Assembly (NCBI GenBank): GCA_023653785.1
Contig: JAMKCH010044164.1
Coordinates: forward strand, 1 to 64,000
DNA: 64,000 bases
Source of the DNA: Ophioderma brevispina
Lineage: Eukaryota; Echinodermata; Ophiuroidea; Amphilepidida; Ophiodermatidae
Reading direction: 5' to 3'
The notes beneath the pieces were generated by a model. It ran no database searches, was not told the origin of the DNA, and worked only from the letters and a program-made list of their open reading frames with translations. This document shows, piece after piece, positions 9,091-20,912 of this stretch (positions are counted from its first letter, which is position 1; the number at the start of each line of letters is the position of its first letter). The position numbers and the translations under genes are program-made.

Positions 9091-11075
9091 AAGGTGAATG
9101 ACCCAATTCAAGTATATAATGTTCATTTTCATCTTGATAAAATGGCCTTCACCTCAATACCCCACCCATCTGTAAAGTTTCACGCTGAATGCATTTAATA
9201 AAAGCGTTGGTTTAAATTATTACATGTATGTGCTGCATTTCTGTATAACAAATGGAATTGAATTTCTAGAAATATCTAACATCTGAGATGCATGTACCTG
9301 TATAGGATTTTAATTTGTTTGTATTTAAAAAAAATAGTATGTTGCCAGCCATCAAATGTAGAAATTCAAAAGCCAGCTCTCTGAGATACAATAAAAAATT
9401 ATTAAAGGGACATTTTGTGATCCACGCCTCGTTACCACCCCGACTAACCTCAAAAAGGTGAGGGGTTTGAGGATTTTTAGACATTGTCAGGAACTGTTAA
9501 ACATTAGATAATAAGTGACAAATCTTACGTGCGAAATTACGTCGTTCTGTCTTGGTGAAGAAAGTCGCCAATTTTTATGTTATTAGGAGCTGGCCTATGG
9601 GACCCGTGAAACAAGCATTCACTATAAGGAGCCGCACCCACTAATGGACTCTCCATAGGAACACACGCATTTTGTTAAGGGTTCCCGGGTACACTTAGAG
9701 AACTCCCTGCAATACTTGAGCCATTCGGTTTGGTATCAAAATAAAGCTCTTTTTTATGTAAGGATTTTAAGAAAATTAGGCTTGATATGGTGTGACGCCC
9801 CCCCGGCTACTTTTCATGATGATTTTCACATTAAAATGCAATAGCTAATTTACTACCCCGCATCACTCATTCTAAGGATTGCACCCGTGCAGCATCCGTG
9901 ACCGTATCTGAGTTGCAATGAATGAAACCTGATTTTGTTTCTCAGGTATGCCCAATGTTGACATCAATTTCTATCGTCCATGTGTGATATCCATTGCGAT
10001 TGTAGCTCCACGTTCATAAGGAAATGGGCCTAGCAGAATCTTGTCTAAGACTTGCACTTTTTTAGCTGACTTGCGTTATTGCCATAATGTTCAATGTTCA
10101 ATGATTTATTTCAGCATAACATATCGACTTGACAGAAATGAATAATACAGCATGTTATTCATAATACATAAACAGTATAAATTCAACTGTGCTAAAATGA
10201 GCATTTGAGGATTATGATATGCTTTAGGGACAGTTAATGGACAACCCTATAGGGCTTATAGAGATTATGGCCCTTGTCAAACCATTTTTTTTTTGGTTTT
10301 TTGTGTTGTTGTTGTTTGAAAACCCAAAGAAACATATATCTCAATATTACATAATGACACAAAGTAGCGGGATGATATAAAATATTCCATAGGTAAATAT
10401 ACATAACCAAGAATACACACAAAAAACAAACAATAATCTAAAGCTACAAAAACAAAGGATCGGGAAATGGCATATGACAGACTTTTCACACAGTCTTGCT
10501 GAGGTATGTAGTACTATTGCATAATGAGGAAGCAGAGGTAAAAATATTAGAAGAGGGTAGAGGTGGAGAAAAAAAAGTAAGAGTCGAGATAGAAATGAAA
10601 GAAGAATAAAGTGAGGAGAGAAAAAAGGACCTGGGGGAAAAATAATTAAGAATTGATTGGGTGATGAATGCTTGTGCGACCCAAACACCCCGCAAAGCCG
10701 CCAACGTTGGGCTCACTAATAAGGTGTTAAGTAAGCTTTTCTCAAGGAAAGCTTACTGTTAACTTATTGTTCACTGTTTCATTCTACGTGAACCAATGAT
10801 TGAAACAGGCGTTGGATTCACAAAAATGCACCTTTAAACTACAGAGGCCTGTTAAAATCATTACAAATGCTTCTTATTAATTTAGAATACGTACATTTCA
10901 GATGATGTGTGAAGCAAACTATTTCTTGTCACAAATAGGTAAAATAAATTTTAAAAAAATCAAAATCTACTTGATTTCTTCAAGTATTTCTGAATACTGT
11001 TGGACCCATGGAGAGGTGGGTCCGCTCTGTGATTTGTACAAAGTTGCAAAAAATGGCATTTAGGGATTCAGGGAT
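9091..11075. other. Intergenic stretch, little recognisable
   Basis: At 9397 a TTAAAGGGACATTTTG sequence resembles the end of a TTAA-type element, but no partner terminus was found. A purine-rich tract at about 10,540-10,640 keeps minus-strand frames open by composition. A 30-base 'ttaatggacaaccctat' region near 10,235 recurs near 52,790, so part is repeat-derived. Confidence 0.4.
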
Positions 11076-11438
11076 ATGCATGATTTTATCCCTGAGACGA
11101 AAAAAAGACTACCACCTGATGTATTTGTCGTGATTTTGAAAAAGCGGACAACAAATTCCATTTGGGATTTAAGGATGAACGGCGATGCAAAACTCACTTC
11201 CAAGGCAAGTGGGATTCAAGTAATTAATGATTATAAACCAGAGCATAATAATAAAAAATTAATGTGCTTAAAATCACAGGGTGAGCACTTTCTATATACA
11301 AAAAGCAAATTATTAAAGCCGAATTCATTAAGAGCTAAAAACTTCACTTCAAATTATAAAGATGACATCCCATTAGATATAACTATGGACTCTACACTTC
11401 AGAACGTTGCCTTAGCAACTTGTCCATCTGAAATTTGA
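11076..11438 (+). CDS. Unrecognised 120-codon open frame
   Basis: An ATG-initiated frame that ends in TGA, rich in Lys, Asn and Ser, with no signal peptide, membrane segment or motif I know. It lies between repeat stretches, about 430 bp before the foldback element. It could be an exon, a gag-like remnant or chance. The only support is length in AT-rich DNA, which is weak. Confidence 0.2.
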   Translation: MHDFIPETKKRLPPDVFVVILKKRTTNSIWDLRMNGDAKLTSKASGIQVINDYKPEHNNKKLMCLKSQGEHFLYTKSKLLKPNSLRAKNFTSNYKDDIPLDITMDSTLQNVALATCPSEI

Positions 11439-11869
11439 AGGAAATTTTCCGCACTGTTTTTCGCATAACTTTTTAATTTGGGGGCATACCTATTTCCCAA
11501 ATGAATCACCCGACTTTTGTAATGCAACATCTGTATTGTGTGTTTCCACTATTTTTTAGAAGTGATTTGAAATGTTTTTGCAAAATGTGTAAAACACGGA
11601 TACCATATTCATAGTAACATTGGAATCAATCATTTTAGCAAATTTTTATGGGGGTTGCAACCCCCAGTCTGTTACACGTTTTACAGAAAATGGCGAGGCT
11701 GTATTTGCTGCCCATACCTCTGTGCAATATTATTATGATGAACCATTAGAATTTTAAATGATTTCTTTTCAACTTTGTGTGGAGAAAATGTGTCTTGAAA
11801 ACTGGAATATTGCAAGGGTTCCAAACTTTATGTGGGAGCGCTGGAGGGGTGCTCTTCCCACACCTACCA

Positions 11870-14240
11870 TTATTACTTAGAGCTCATGGTGGTTTTGTAG
11901 GCCTTATATGTCCAGAGATAAACTCTTCAGGAATCACTTAATGAAGGTCCGGGAACAATATTTGGTTGGTAACACAATTCCCACTGATGCCGAAAATGCT
12001 GAAATGGCCACGCCCATTTTTGGGGGTCACGCCCATTTGAGGGAAGTACTACTGACAGTATCTACAGAACCATTGGAACTAGAAGGTTGAGAGACCACTC
12101 AAAATGTGCATAATTACCACATTAGGGGGGTCAGTAATGTTATATCCAAAAGTCAAAGGTTTTTAAGATAATTGTCAAAACTGATTACACCATATCGCTG
12201 CACTATACAAGTATGACATGAATTCATACGGTTTTCATGCCAAAAAAGGAAGGGAGTTCCCCATTACACTTGGATTTTGCTCTAACTCTCCTCAGGGATA
12301 ATTGTTGGGTAACTAAGGTAGGTCACAAAACGAAAATTCATATTTTTTCCGTTACCAAGCAAGCCCGCTAAAACAAATTGTGACCTTGAGCAAAATTGGG
12401 TAATATAACGGTGGACAAACCGTTGCATTTTACGTGCCGTTATAACAGTAATTTGCTCCCAAAACTCAGTGAGTTATAGTAGTTATGACGTTTGAATTGC
12501 AGAACTTATGACCTTTGGATATCAACTGGGATATAATCGCATTTTAATTTCATCCTTTCGATTTCATTGGGAGGGGGTCAAAATGGGCCCCATCGAAGTG
12601 GAAATATATTTATATATTTTCATAGGGACTAATAGCAGAGTTAAATGCTGCTGAGGAGTATGAAATGATCTAAAAGCCACTAACTGGAATAGCTGTGACC
12701 ATGAAAAGCAATGAAAATATCAAAATTTCAAAATTGGAGATACATATTAAAAAGTCCCTAAAATTACCCAATTGTACTTGCATGAAGGATGAAATGTAAG
12801 AGGGTTGGGGTCCTAGGGGTGGAGCTCCGTAAGGTCCTGGGTTTTGCCATTAGTGTGCAGAGCACAAAGTGCCCCGTTTACTTTTTTCCGTCTTCCCCGT
12901 CCTCTTTCTCTTATTCCAACCTTCTTTTTTTGCAAAATGCCATTCTATTCTTCCCACTTTCTCTATTTTTGTCTTCTCGTTCTCTCTTTTTTCTCTTCCC
13001 ATTTTGGCTCCCCTTCTCGATTATTGTGTGTGTGTGTGTGTGTGTGGGGGGGGGGCAGTTCCCCCTGCCCTCCTCCATTGGCTATGCCCATGGTAGTGAG
13101 GCGTAAAAAAAATGGGTAATTTAGCAACTTTTGCACTTTGATCCACAAAAGGGGGTCCCAACTTTTAGGGGTCATTAAAATTTTTAGCATGCGGCATGTA
13201 GTTTAGTGCATTTAGATTAATTTAAAGATCCTCAGGCAGCTTTTACCATTGCCATTTAGGCCCTACAAAATCGAAAAGTAGAACGTCGCTATCCACCACT
13301 GCGGGGGTGCCGTCTAAGTTCAGGTTATTTTAGTGACATTTTCATGCAGACCAGGGGGATATTCATTTGTGCCTGTTCATGGTCTACACGCATGCATTAG
13401 TGCGTTGCATCATTTAACGACCCTTCAGCAGCATTTAAATTTTGCTGCTGAAGGGACTTTAATAACATTAACTTAGTCCAGGATAAAATGGAAAACAATA
13501 ATTTTCACTTTAGGATGAGCCAGTTGCCTCCCCCCCCCCTGAAACGAAAGGAGCACATTAAAATGCTGACTCATCAGGTGAAAATCCAAATGGTCAATAT
13601 AACTCTGTGCAATCCAAACATCATAATGATTGCGTTGTGGAGGCAAAGACACTGTTACTAACAGCCACATTAAAAATGCACGGGTTGTCACCTAAATATT
13701 ACACAATTTTGCTCTAAAGTCACAAAATTTCGACGGGCTGCCGTTTGAGAACGGAACAGGAATATGAAGTTTCTTTTTTGACCTACCCTTAGCGACCCCA
13801 AAAATTATCCTGAGGCGTTAGAGCAAATCACGGTGTATGGGGAACTCCCTTCCTGATTTTGGCATGAAAAACCTTATGACTTCATTCATAATGGTATAGT
13901 GCACGATATGGTGACTGAAATCAGGTTTTTGACAATTATTAAAAACCTTTGGGACTTTGATATAAAAAATATATTACTGACCCCCATAATGAGGCCATTC
14001 CGCAATTTGAGTGGTCCTAAACCTCCAAGGTCCAACGGTTTTGTAGCTACAGTCAGTAGTACTTCGACTCAAAAGGGGCGTGACCCCCCAACAAGGGGCG
14101 TGGCCATTCACGGCTATTTCGGCGTAAGTGGGAATTGTTACCAACCAAATATGGTTACTGGAACTTCAATAGTGGATTCCTGGAAGAGTTTAGCTCTGGA
14201 CTAATTGCGGGGGGAGTTTACAAAACCACCATGAGCTACT
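11870..14240. mobile_element. Foldback-type element, arms of about 730 bp
   Basis: The outer ends AGCTCATGGTGGTTTTGTA (about 11,880) and, on the minus strand, AGCTCATGGTGGTTTTGTAA (about 14,236) begin long inverted arms. Homology runs inward to about 12,590 and 13,490, at perhaps 65-75% identity by eye. The centre of about 900 bp has a (TG)n tract at about 13,026 next to a G run and no transposase. Long variable arms and a non-coding core fit a foldback or long-TIR DNA transposon. Target duplication is not clear. Open frames within the arms are not genes. Confidence 0.75.
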
Positions 14241-14244
14241 AGAG

Positions 14245-15157
14245 TTATATATACACTGTTCTATTTTTAGGCACACCTGCTATTTGAAATCTCTTGTTGC
14301 ACTTTAATTTTCAACGTGAAAATAAAACAGCCATATGAACTCTTGGTGACCCCTGAGATGAAATACCTGATAGAGATTGGAAGAAAAAGTTGTTATCCAC
14401 ATGTTAAAGCCGAGCGTATTGAACCAAGTCTGTTTCGGCTTGCAATGACTTGGACGCACGGCGGCAATGGGAGTGCCTTAGTTGTTCTATGAGCGAGGAT
14501 CCTGTGAGATCAGGAAATTTTACCCAATTTTGTGCTTAATTCATGACTTAACATGAATTTAATTGTCTTAGGAAACTAGCGCTCACATTAACACTTAGGG
14601 GTTTGGCTATATGCCATCAATAACTTTATTTTCATAAGAACAACAAGTCAAAAGCAAATAAAAATGTCCAAGATTCATTCTTTTAAAAACCATATGAGTT
14701 TGAGAAATAAAACTGGCCCCAAATTTGTTAATTCTTGTGATATTGAAAGAGAAAATAACATTTTAGTATTATTTTGAAGATATCCACGAATGTCATAATA
14801 CAATGAAGTTTGATGTAAATTATACTACAAGTGAGTGTTATACAAAATGGGAGTTCATGCCAATGGCTATATGTAAACAGTCAGTGAGTACTCTAAAACT
14901 GTGTCAAGGCTTTTCACAACTAAATGCACGTGTGAGCATCATTTATTTTAAAAATAGAACACCAAACTAAATCTTGGGGTTATACATTGAACGATTGAAT
15001 AATGATTACTGTTTTTCGATCAGTCGAGGGAATCATTGAATTAACATAAACCACTGTCCACTGATTCTGCTTCAAATGTCTGTTAGGTTTTATTTCATCT
15101 GAGGTGACCCGTATTCTCAGTTTTTACTAGTGCTTTGACATTACATTTTACTTTCAG
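14245..15157. other. Non-coding stretch upstream of the zinc-finger pseudogene
   Basis: AT-rich, no coding signal. It ends in 'cattttactttcag', the same acceptor-like context as upstream of the 7292 exon. Confidence 0.4.
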
Positions 15158-16660
15158 ATATGGATGCAGACAGAACCAACTAAAGTAATAGCGCCACTGG
15201 TGTGCCAATATGTAGACGACAATTTGGCCAATGTGCCATGTACTAACCCATTCACTACCATGAGAGGAGAAGCAAATTCATACTGGTATAAAACTAAGAA
15301 AGATTGTCTATTACAAAATATCATTAATGCCTAAAAGAGAGGTTTTGCTAGTCACAAGCAACAACATGAAATGACACTACTGGTGAGAAGTCTCCAATGT
15401 CCGGCATTTGAAGGGAAATTTTTTAGCGCTCATCACAAGAAACAAAATGAAAGACAAATACGGTGAAAAAACTTAACAAATGTTCTGATACTGTGAAAAG
15501 AGATGCGTTTGCTGCTACAAAACTTACCGTCACGAAAGTATACACAGGTGACAAACCTCACAAATGTCAGTATTTGACAAAGAGGTTCTTTATGACGAAT
15601 GAACAAGAGGAGGCATGAAAAGACACATACGGTGAATAAAAGTACAAATGTCAGTCGTGTAAAAAGCAATTTACTACTGCCGTCACAAGAAAGAAATGAA
15701 GTACACATAAAGGTGTAAAACCCCACAAATGTAAGCACTGTGAAAAGAGATTTGGTACTACCGTCGCAAGAAAATACATGAAAAGATACATTCAGGTTAA
15801 AAAATCTCACAAATGTCATTACTGTGAAAAGAGATTCAGTACTGCTACTAACAAGATGAGGCATGAAAAGATACATACAGGTGAAAAACATGCAACAAAT
15901 GTCAGCATTGTGAAAAGAGATTAATTAATGCTGTTACAAGAGAGAACCTGCAATGAGCATAATGTGAAAAAACCTCAACAAATGTCAGTACTGCGCGAGA
16001 GATTGTTATCAGCTGGCTACAAAGACCAGATGAAAGATAATACAGGTGACACAAAAAACTTACAAATGTCGTTACGGTGAAAAGAGATTCATTAATGGCT
16101 CATCACAAGAAAAAACATGAACTTTCTTATGATAATGTGGTGAAAACCTTACAAATGTAAGTATTGTGAGAAGAGATTTACTACCACTTCTTATAGAAAA
16201 GAACATGAATTGACACATACAGGGGGAAAACCTCACAAATGTCAGTACTGTGAAAAGAGATTCAGTTCTGCTTCATACCAAAGGCCAAAGGAAAGGATCC
16301 ATTACAGGTGAAAGACCTCACAAATGTCAGCACTGTGGAACGAGATTCATAATTCTAGCGAAAGAAAAAGACATGAATGAGCTCAGACCGGTGAAAACCT
16401 AACAAATGTAGCACTGTGGAAAAGAGATTTATTACTGCTGGTCACAAGAAGCGGACCAGGAAACGACACATAGGTGAAAATGGTCAGTATTGTGAAAAGC
16501 TTTGTTAGGTTTTGGACATGAACAAACATGAGTGACACATGCAAGTGAAAAGGCACAAAACATGAAAGGATACGTACAGGTGAAAGACCTCACTAATGTC
16601 AGCATGGAAAAGGATAATTCCACAAACAAACATGGCAGTAACAACAGCAGGTGAAACTGA
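15158..16660 (+). pseudogene. C2H2 zinc-finger pseudogene, about 15 finger remnants
   Basis: The start ('atggatgcagac...gccactggtgtgc') aligns with the beginning of the 7292 exon including the splice acceptor, so the two are paralogues. About 15 copies of an 'aaatgtcagtactgtgaaaagag'-like finger core follow at an 84-bp period from about 15,390 to 16,600. Nearly every finger has an indel or a lost Cys/His codon, so no long plus-strand frame survives. The Lys at helix position 4 is also seen here (for example 'actaacaagatgaggcat'). Confidence 0.85.
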
Positions 16661-17030
16661 TGAAAATGTCACTCATGATGAATGAAGGATTTGTTAATCT
16701 ATTCTCAAACATCTATCACTATTGTCAAATGTTTAATTGCGATTGTTGATTCCCAAAATATCGTTGATTCCATTTTGTGTTTGGTGTTATGCGCAAATGT
16801 TTATCACACATGTCCCATAGTCGACCACTGTGTTGTAATTATCTCTCTGTTTTATGGAGGAAGTGGTACAGTATTTGGCCCTTGAGACCCCAATTTTGGC
16901 ATCTCTCCAGCAGTTCCCAAGACCCCAGTTAAAGCAAATCAGTTCTTAATGAATAACGCAAGTTATAATGCTGGAAGATAAAACAAGCAGTTCTCAAACA
17001 TGTGTCCCTTTCGCGGTCCACCTTTCCTCA
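16661..17030. other. Spacer, no feature seen
   Basis: Short non-coding stretch between the zinc-finger pseudogene and a tandem repeat. Confidence 0.4.
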
Positions 17031-17590
17031 CTCCTCTTTTATAACTTGACCTCAGAAGAACTTTGACCTTTGCAATTGACCCTGGACCATATATCATATG
17101 AATTTCCCTATTACATGTAAGGCCTAAGTTGGTTGCAACTGGACTTAAACTTTCAAAAAATGCCAATTTGATGTTTTTTCAGCCCATTAACTTGACTTCA
17201 GATGACATTTGAACTTGGTAAGTGACCTGAACCCACATTAATATATAAAGGTCTCCAAGGGGCATACATGTCCAAAGTAGCAATTGGACTTTTCTTCGTG
17301 AATGAGCAAATTGTGTTTGAGCCATTTTATTTACTGTATCTATTGACCTTTGACTTGGTATGTGACCTGTGACCTCATTATCTTACAAAGGTTCCCAAGG
17401 TTCGATAATTCAAGTTCTGTAGCTATGGACTAACTTCTCGAATGAAGCCAATTGAATTTTCAGCCTATTTTAGAATTCTGCCGTCACATGACCTTGACCT
17501 TTTATGTGACCCTTGACCTCATTAATATCATATGAAGGTTAGCAAGGGACATATCTAGGATCCACGTTTTGTAAACTATTGGGACTTTAA
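17030..17590. repeat. Degenerate tandem repeat rich in TGACCT half-sites
   Basis: Three to four units of roughly 150-165 bp share 'cattaatatcatatgaaggt', 'ccaaggggcatacatg' and 'ttgacctttgac'. A perfect direct repeat TGACCTGTGACCT lies at 17,363-17,375 (AGGTCA spaced by one base on the other strand), with near matches at about 17,490-17,520. A related block occurs at 46,735-46,950. These are nuclear-receptor-type half-sites in form; no function can be inferred from sequence alone. Confidence 0.7.
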
Positions 17591-17947
17591 CTTTCAATAT
17601 ATCAATCTGCAAGTGTAGCATCCTGTAATCTTGCAGGCACCAATTCTTGCAGACGGACACAAAAATAGAGGCGCCACAATATAACGTTTAGCTTTTGGCT
17701 GCTTTATGCATATCTTGAATTTCATTAGACTTATTTGCATATTTTTTACACAATTTCGGTTATCAGCAGTAAGGGTATACTTATGGCCTATATTTGCATC
17801 TGTTTTAAAGTTTAATCCCCTCTCCAAACACCCCATATATGGTAATAATGTAGAGTTTCATGGGTCATGGGGGCTAAATATTTTCAGTACCATATGTCCA
17901 GTTCGGATTATCAATGTTGTAACAGTTTGTAGAAGGTGAAAATTGAA

Positions 17948-18230
17948 TTAAAGGCTGACTCAGAGATTTCAATATAATTGTTTTGTTTGTGTAGTAATTA
18001 AAAATATGCATTAGAACTAAAGATAGTAACCTAAAATTCTTATAATTCCAAAGTTAGAGATAATCAGATTTTTGGTTTCATGCAGTAAATATTATGCACG
18101 GTATAACAGTACGATCTCATGTGTAACCAAAAATGTTGGATCTGGAATTTTATAACCAAATGTGATTTTCATATGAAGGACAAGATTGGAGCTAGTTATT
18201 CATGTAATGCAAAAAACCTGAATTGTTTGA
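17948..18230 (+). repeat. Dispersed repeat family B, copy 1
   Basis: Starts near TTAAAGGCTGACTCAGAG and contains 'gtgtagtaattaaaaat' and 'actaaagatagtaacctaaaat'. Related copies lie at 43,745-44,000 (plus), 48,004-48,238 (minus) and 61,350-61,568 (minus). No coding capacity. Confidence 0.75.
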
Positions 18231-18529
18231 AAATGAAAATATACAGAAACCCGTATAACAAATAACATATAATATACTGTATAAAATAATTATGACCACA
18301 ATCTAAGTCCGACATTGCACCCCCCAGGGACATGCAATTCTGCATGCCCTTTTCTTCCAAAAAAAGCTGATACCGATAGCTCCGATAGGAAAATATTCGT
18401 AACTTGTTTGTTTGCTAGTATCCACAAGTCATTGGTAATGGCTTGTGGTGGGTCAGGATTATTCAGCTAGTGTGCTGATCGGGCCGCGTGTAATCATGAT
18501 ACGGACGCTCCTAACATGGCACGCTATTT
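18231..18529. other. Spacer, no feature seen
   Basis: AT-rich non-coding sequence before the SINE. Confidence 0.4.
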
Positions 18530-18872
18530 GAGGCTGTGTGGGATGGGAACAGGTTCAGGGTTTTTCACCCTACTCTATTCGACACTGACTGCGATGACAT
18601 GTCCAGTTGTGACTACTGTACACGGGACGACGCCTAACCGCCACTCCGAAGGACGGGTGCTTGCATGATCCATTTGCCCAATTCCAAGTGAAACTGGAGG
18701 AGAGCGGTTATTCTGTATCTAATTCAATAGCTGGTATAGCGATCAAATCCAGAATTGATAGTACCCGAATAAATCCAGCACGTGCCACGACCCCACCGGA
18801 TTCGAACCCAGGAATTTGATGGTAATATGCGCCAGAGGCAACGCCCCTAACCGATAGGCCCGCTCTCCCACA
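18530..18872 (-). mobile_element. tRNA-derived SINE (possible MetaSINE-type core)
   Basis: On the minus strand the head reads GGGAGAGCGGGCCTATCGG, then an A-box-like CGGTTAGGGG and a B-box GGGTTCGAATCC, about 80 bases in total. The body contains CCCGTCCTTCGGAGTGGCGG (18,638-18,657). The GTCCTTCGGA motif resembles the shared central domain I recall for animal MetaSINEs; that link is from memory and tentative. The anticodon arm is not tRNA-like, so this is not a functional tRNA gene. Confidence 0.75.
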
Positions 18873-19038
18873 TAATTTCATTCGTAACTTGAAAGATGTC
18901 ATTGCACAGGTGATTAAGGATATAGATAAATATGTTGACAACCAGGTATAGGCTAGGTAGGCATGGTTCCATGACTTTGGGCATAAGGATGGTAGCAATC
19001 TGTTTCATTTTTGGTATATTGTTCCGGTAGTGGTTCGC

Positions 19039-19587
19039 TTAAAGGGGAACTGGAAAATTTTCACAAAATATGGAATTTCTTACAATTTGCTCTCAAAGGA
19101 TAGTCCAGTCCATGGAAGAACAAGAGTGGTTATATTTATGTGTGTACACATAAAAAAAAAACATACCCAAAACAGATAGGGACATTGATAGGAGGATAAA
19201 GACATCCAGGTAATTGTAGGCCAACTTTTAATTTTCCATAAATTTTTTTAATTTTTTTATTTTTTTTGTGAATATTTTTTACTCTAACTCATGATATAAA
19301 CCACAAAGGTTATAGATCCGGTCAAAACAGTGTGCATAGCATGAGAAAAACATGCATACGGAGTGCGTGGTTATTTGTTTTAAAAGCCATTTTCGTCATC
19401 TTCTGAATTTAACATAGCCGGCGAGTTCGAAACTATAAAATGTTCGTTCCATAAGGAGCTGATTTGGTCTTACTCATTTCGGGTGAGGGCTTTTTGTATA
19501 TAAAAGCTTTACAACCATGCAAAAATGATCGGAAATTGAAAAATCTTGAGGGCGCACTATTTTTCAAATGTGCCAGTGTCTCTTTAA
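19039..19587 (+). mobile_element. TTAA-flanked MITE, family A copy 2
   Basis: Bounded by TTAA at 19,039-19,042 and 19,584-19,587. Termini and internal blocks match the 564-1248 element, including 'gtgccagtgtctctttaat' at the right end. It has decayed independently (several indels), so the family is old. Confidence 0.75.
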
Positions 19588-20680
19588 TATGAAGCTTACA
19601 CCTCCTACCACCCCGCCAAAAACAAAATCGAGACCCGCGCACCTGGGTTCAATATACCAAAAGAAAAAAGAAAGAAATTATCTTTTCAATGTTGAAATTA
19701 GGTGTCCTACTACTTCGAACTGAATTATCCCAAATGAGGGCAGTATTTGGGTTATAAGCTGTGTGTAAAAAAGAATTCCGGGGCCAAACAACCAAATACG
19801 CCCCCTTGAAATACACGCAAATACTTGAATAAGTTCAAATTTCAACCCCACGTGACAATTAATATTTGATGTTTTGAAGTATGTCTATATCCAAAAAGAT
19901 GAAAATTTTTAAAAAAATCATGGTAATTGATACCGATTACAGATAGAATTCGAGATACAGGCTTGTGAATGCGCCACGCACTTTCCACCGACACGAAAAC
20001 CAATAGCGTATCGAGCACGGATAATCCGAAGCCATAATTAGTTGTAGATCAGATTTATTTATGTCGGATATTCCAGGTATTCAGAACATGTCTGACACAT
20101 TCATTTAAATATTAAAATTTGACAATCAACAATATCTACGCACCATGCCACACAATTTGCTTATCCAATCGACGGTATGTATTTACCGGAACTACCCACA
20201 TACACAAAGGCGGAGTGAGTTAGTGGTGTGCTCCCGTGACAGACAATTTTTAGTTTTCTTTATTTTCATAACATTGATTCATCTAGAAAAGTGTCAATAT
20301 TATTAAGATATATTCATCCGATTCGGAAAAATAGCCTTTTGAACGTGGAAACGTAACAGCAGAAAAAAATGCCTGAAAATTCGATCGTTTTGACAAATTG
20401 CAGCTAGGTGGTCTGCCCAATGCCAGTAGTGGAAATTGTGTTAAGAGTTTTATGAAAATAAATGTAGGTGAAGAGGTGAGAAATTGAAAACATTTATGTG
20501 AAACCAAAGCATCGGACGAAAACCACAAATCTAGGAAAGCGATTCATGTGCCTAAGCTTCGCCACCCCCTCCCCTTAACAGCAGCAAAAACCGAAAAAAT
20601 GCTAATGAGCGGCGCCTGAATGCATCCGATAGTCCATTTCGCTCCCACTCTCCTTCTCACGGGTGGGGATAATGTTGGGG
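19588..20680. other. Non-coding stretch, no feature seen
   Basis: No coding signal or clear repeat by eye. Confidence 0.4.
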
Positions 20681-20684
20681 GATA

Positions 20685-20912
20685 CGGCTAGGGTTAGATT
20701 AGAATACAGAAGTTAGAGTTGGTGATTAGAGTTAGGGTTTAGGATAAGGTTAGGGTTAGGGATAATAAATAAAACTAGGGTTACGATAGGTTAGGGTTAG
20801 CGATCGGTTAGGGTTAGATGTTGAGTTAGGTTAGGGTGGGTTAGGGTTAGATTCGGGGATAGGGTTAGAGTTAGGGTTAGAATTACGGTTAGGGTGGGTC
20901 GATGGTTACATT
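20685..20912 (+). repeat. Degenerate telomere-like (TTAGGG)n block
   Basis: About 230 bases dominated by TTAGGGTTAG and one-base variants, interrupted by non-matching bases. The metazoan telomere unit is TTAGGG. As the block is internal and degenerate it fits an interstitial telomeric-like repeat. A small CCCTAA-orientation block lies at 60,105-60,165. Confidence 0.8.

Noticed and set aside
9397..9420. TTAA-type terminus TTAAAGGGACATTTTG
   Set aside because: No matching inverted end seen, so no element could be delimited.
10347..10716. Overlapping minus-strand frames rich in Phe, Ser and Leu
   Set aside because: They arise from a purine-rich tract (about 10,540-10,640) and have no domain pattern.
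12789..13190. Several overlapping frames in the centre of the foldback element
   Set aside because: Low-complexity T/C-rich and (TG)n sequence holds them open in several frames at once.
18790..18872. Functional tRNA gene
   Set aside because: Has A and B boxes but anticodon arm and acceptor pairing fail, and a SINE body follows.
20685..20912. True chromosome end
   Set aside because: Units are degenerate and non-telomeric sequence continues on both sides.
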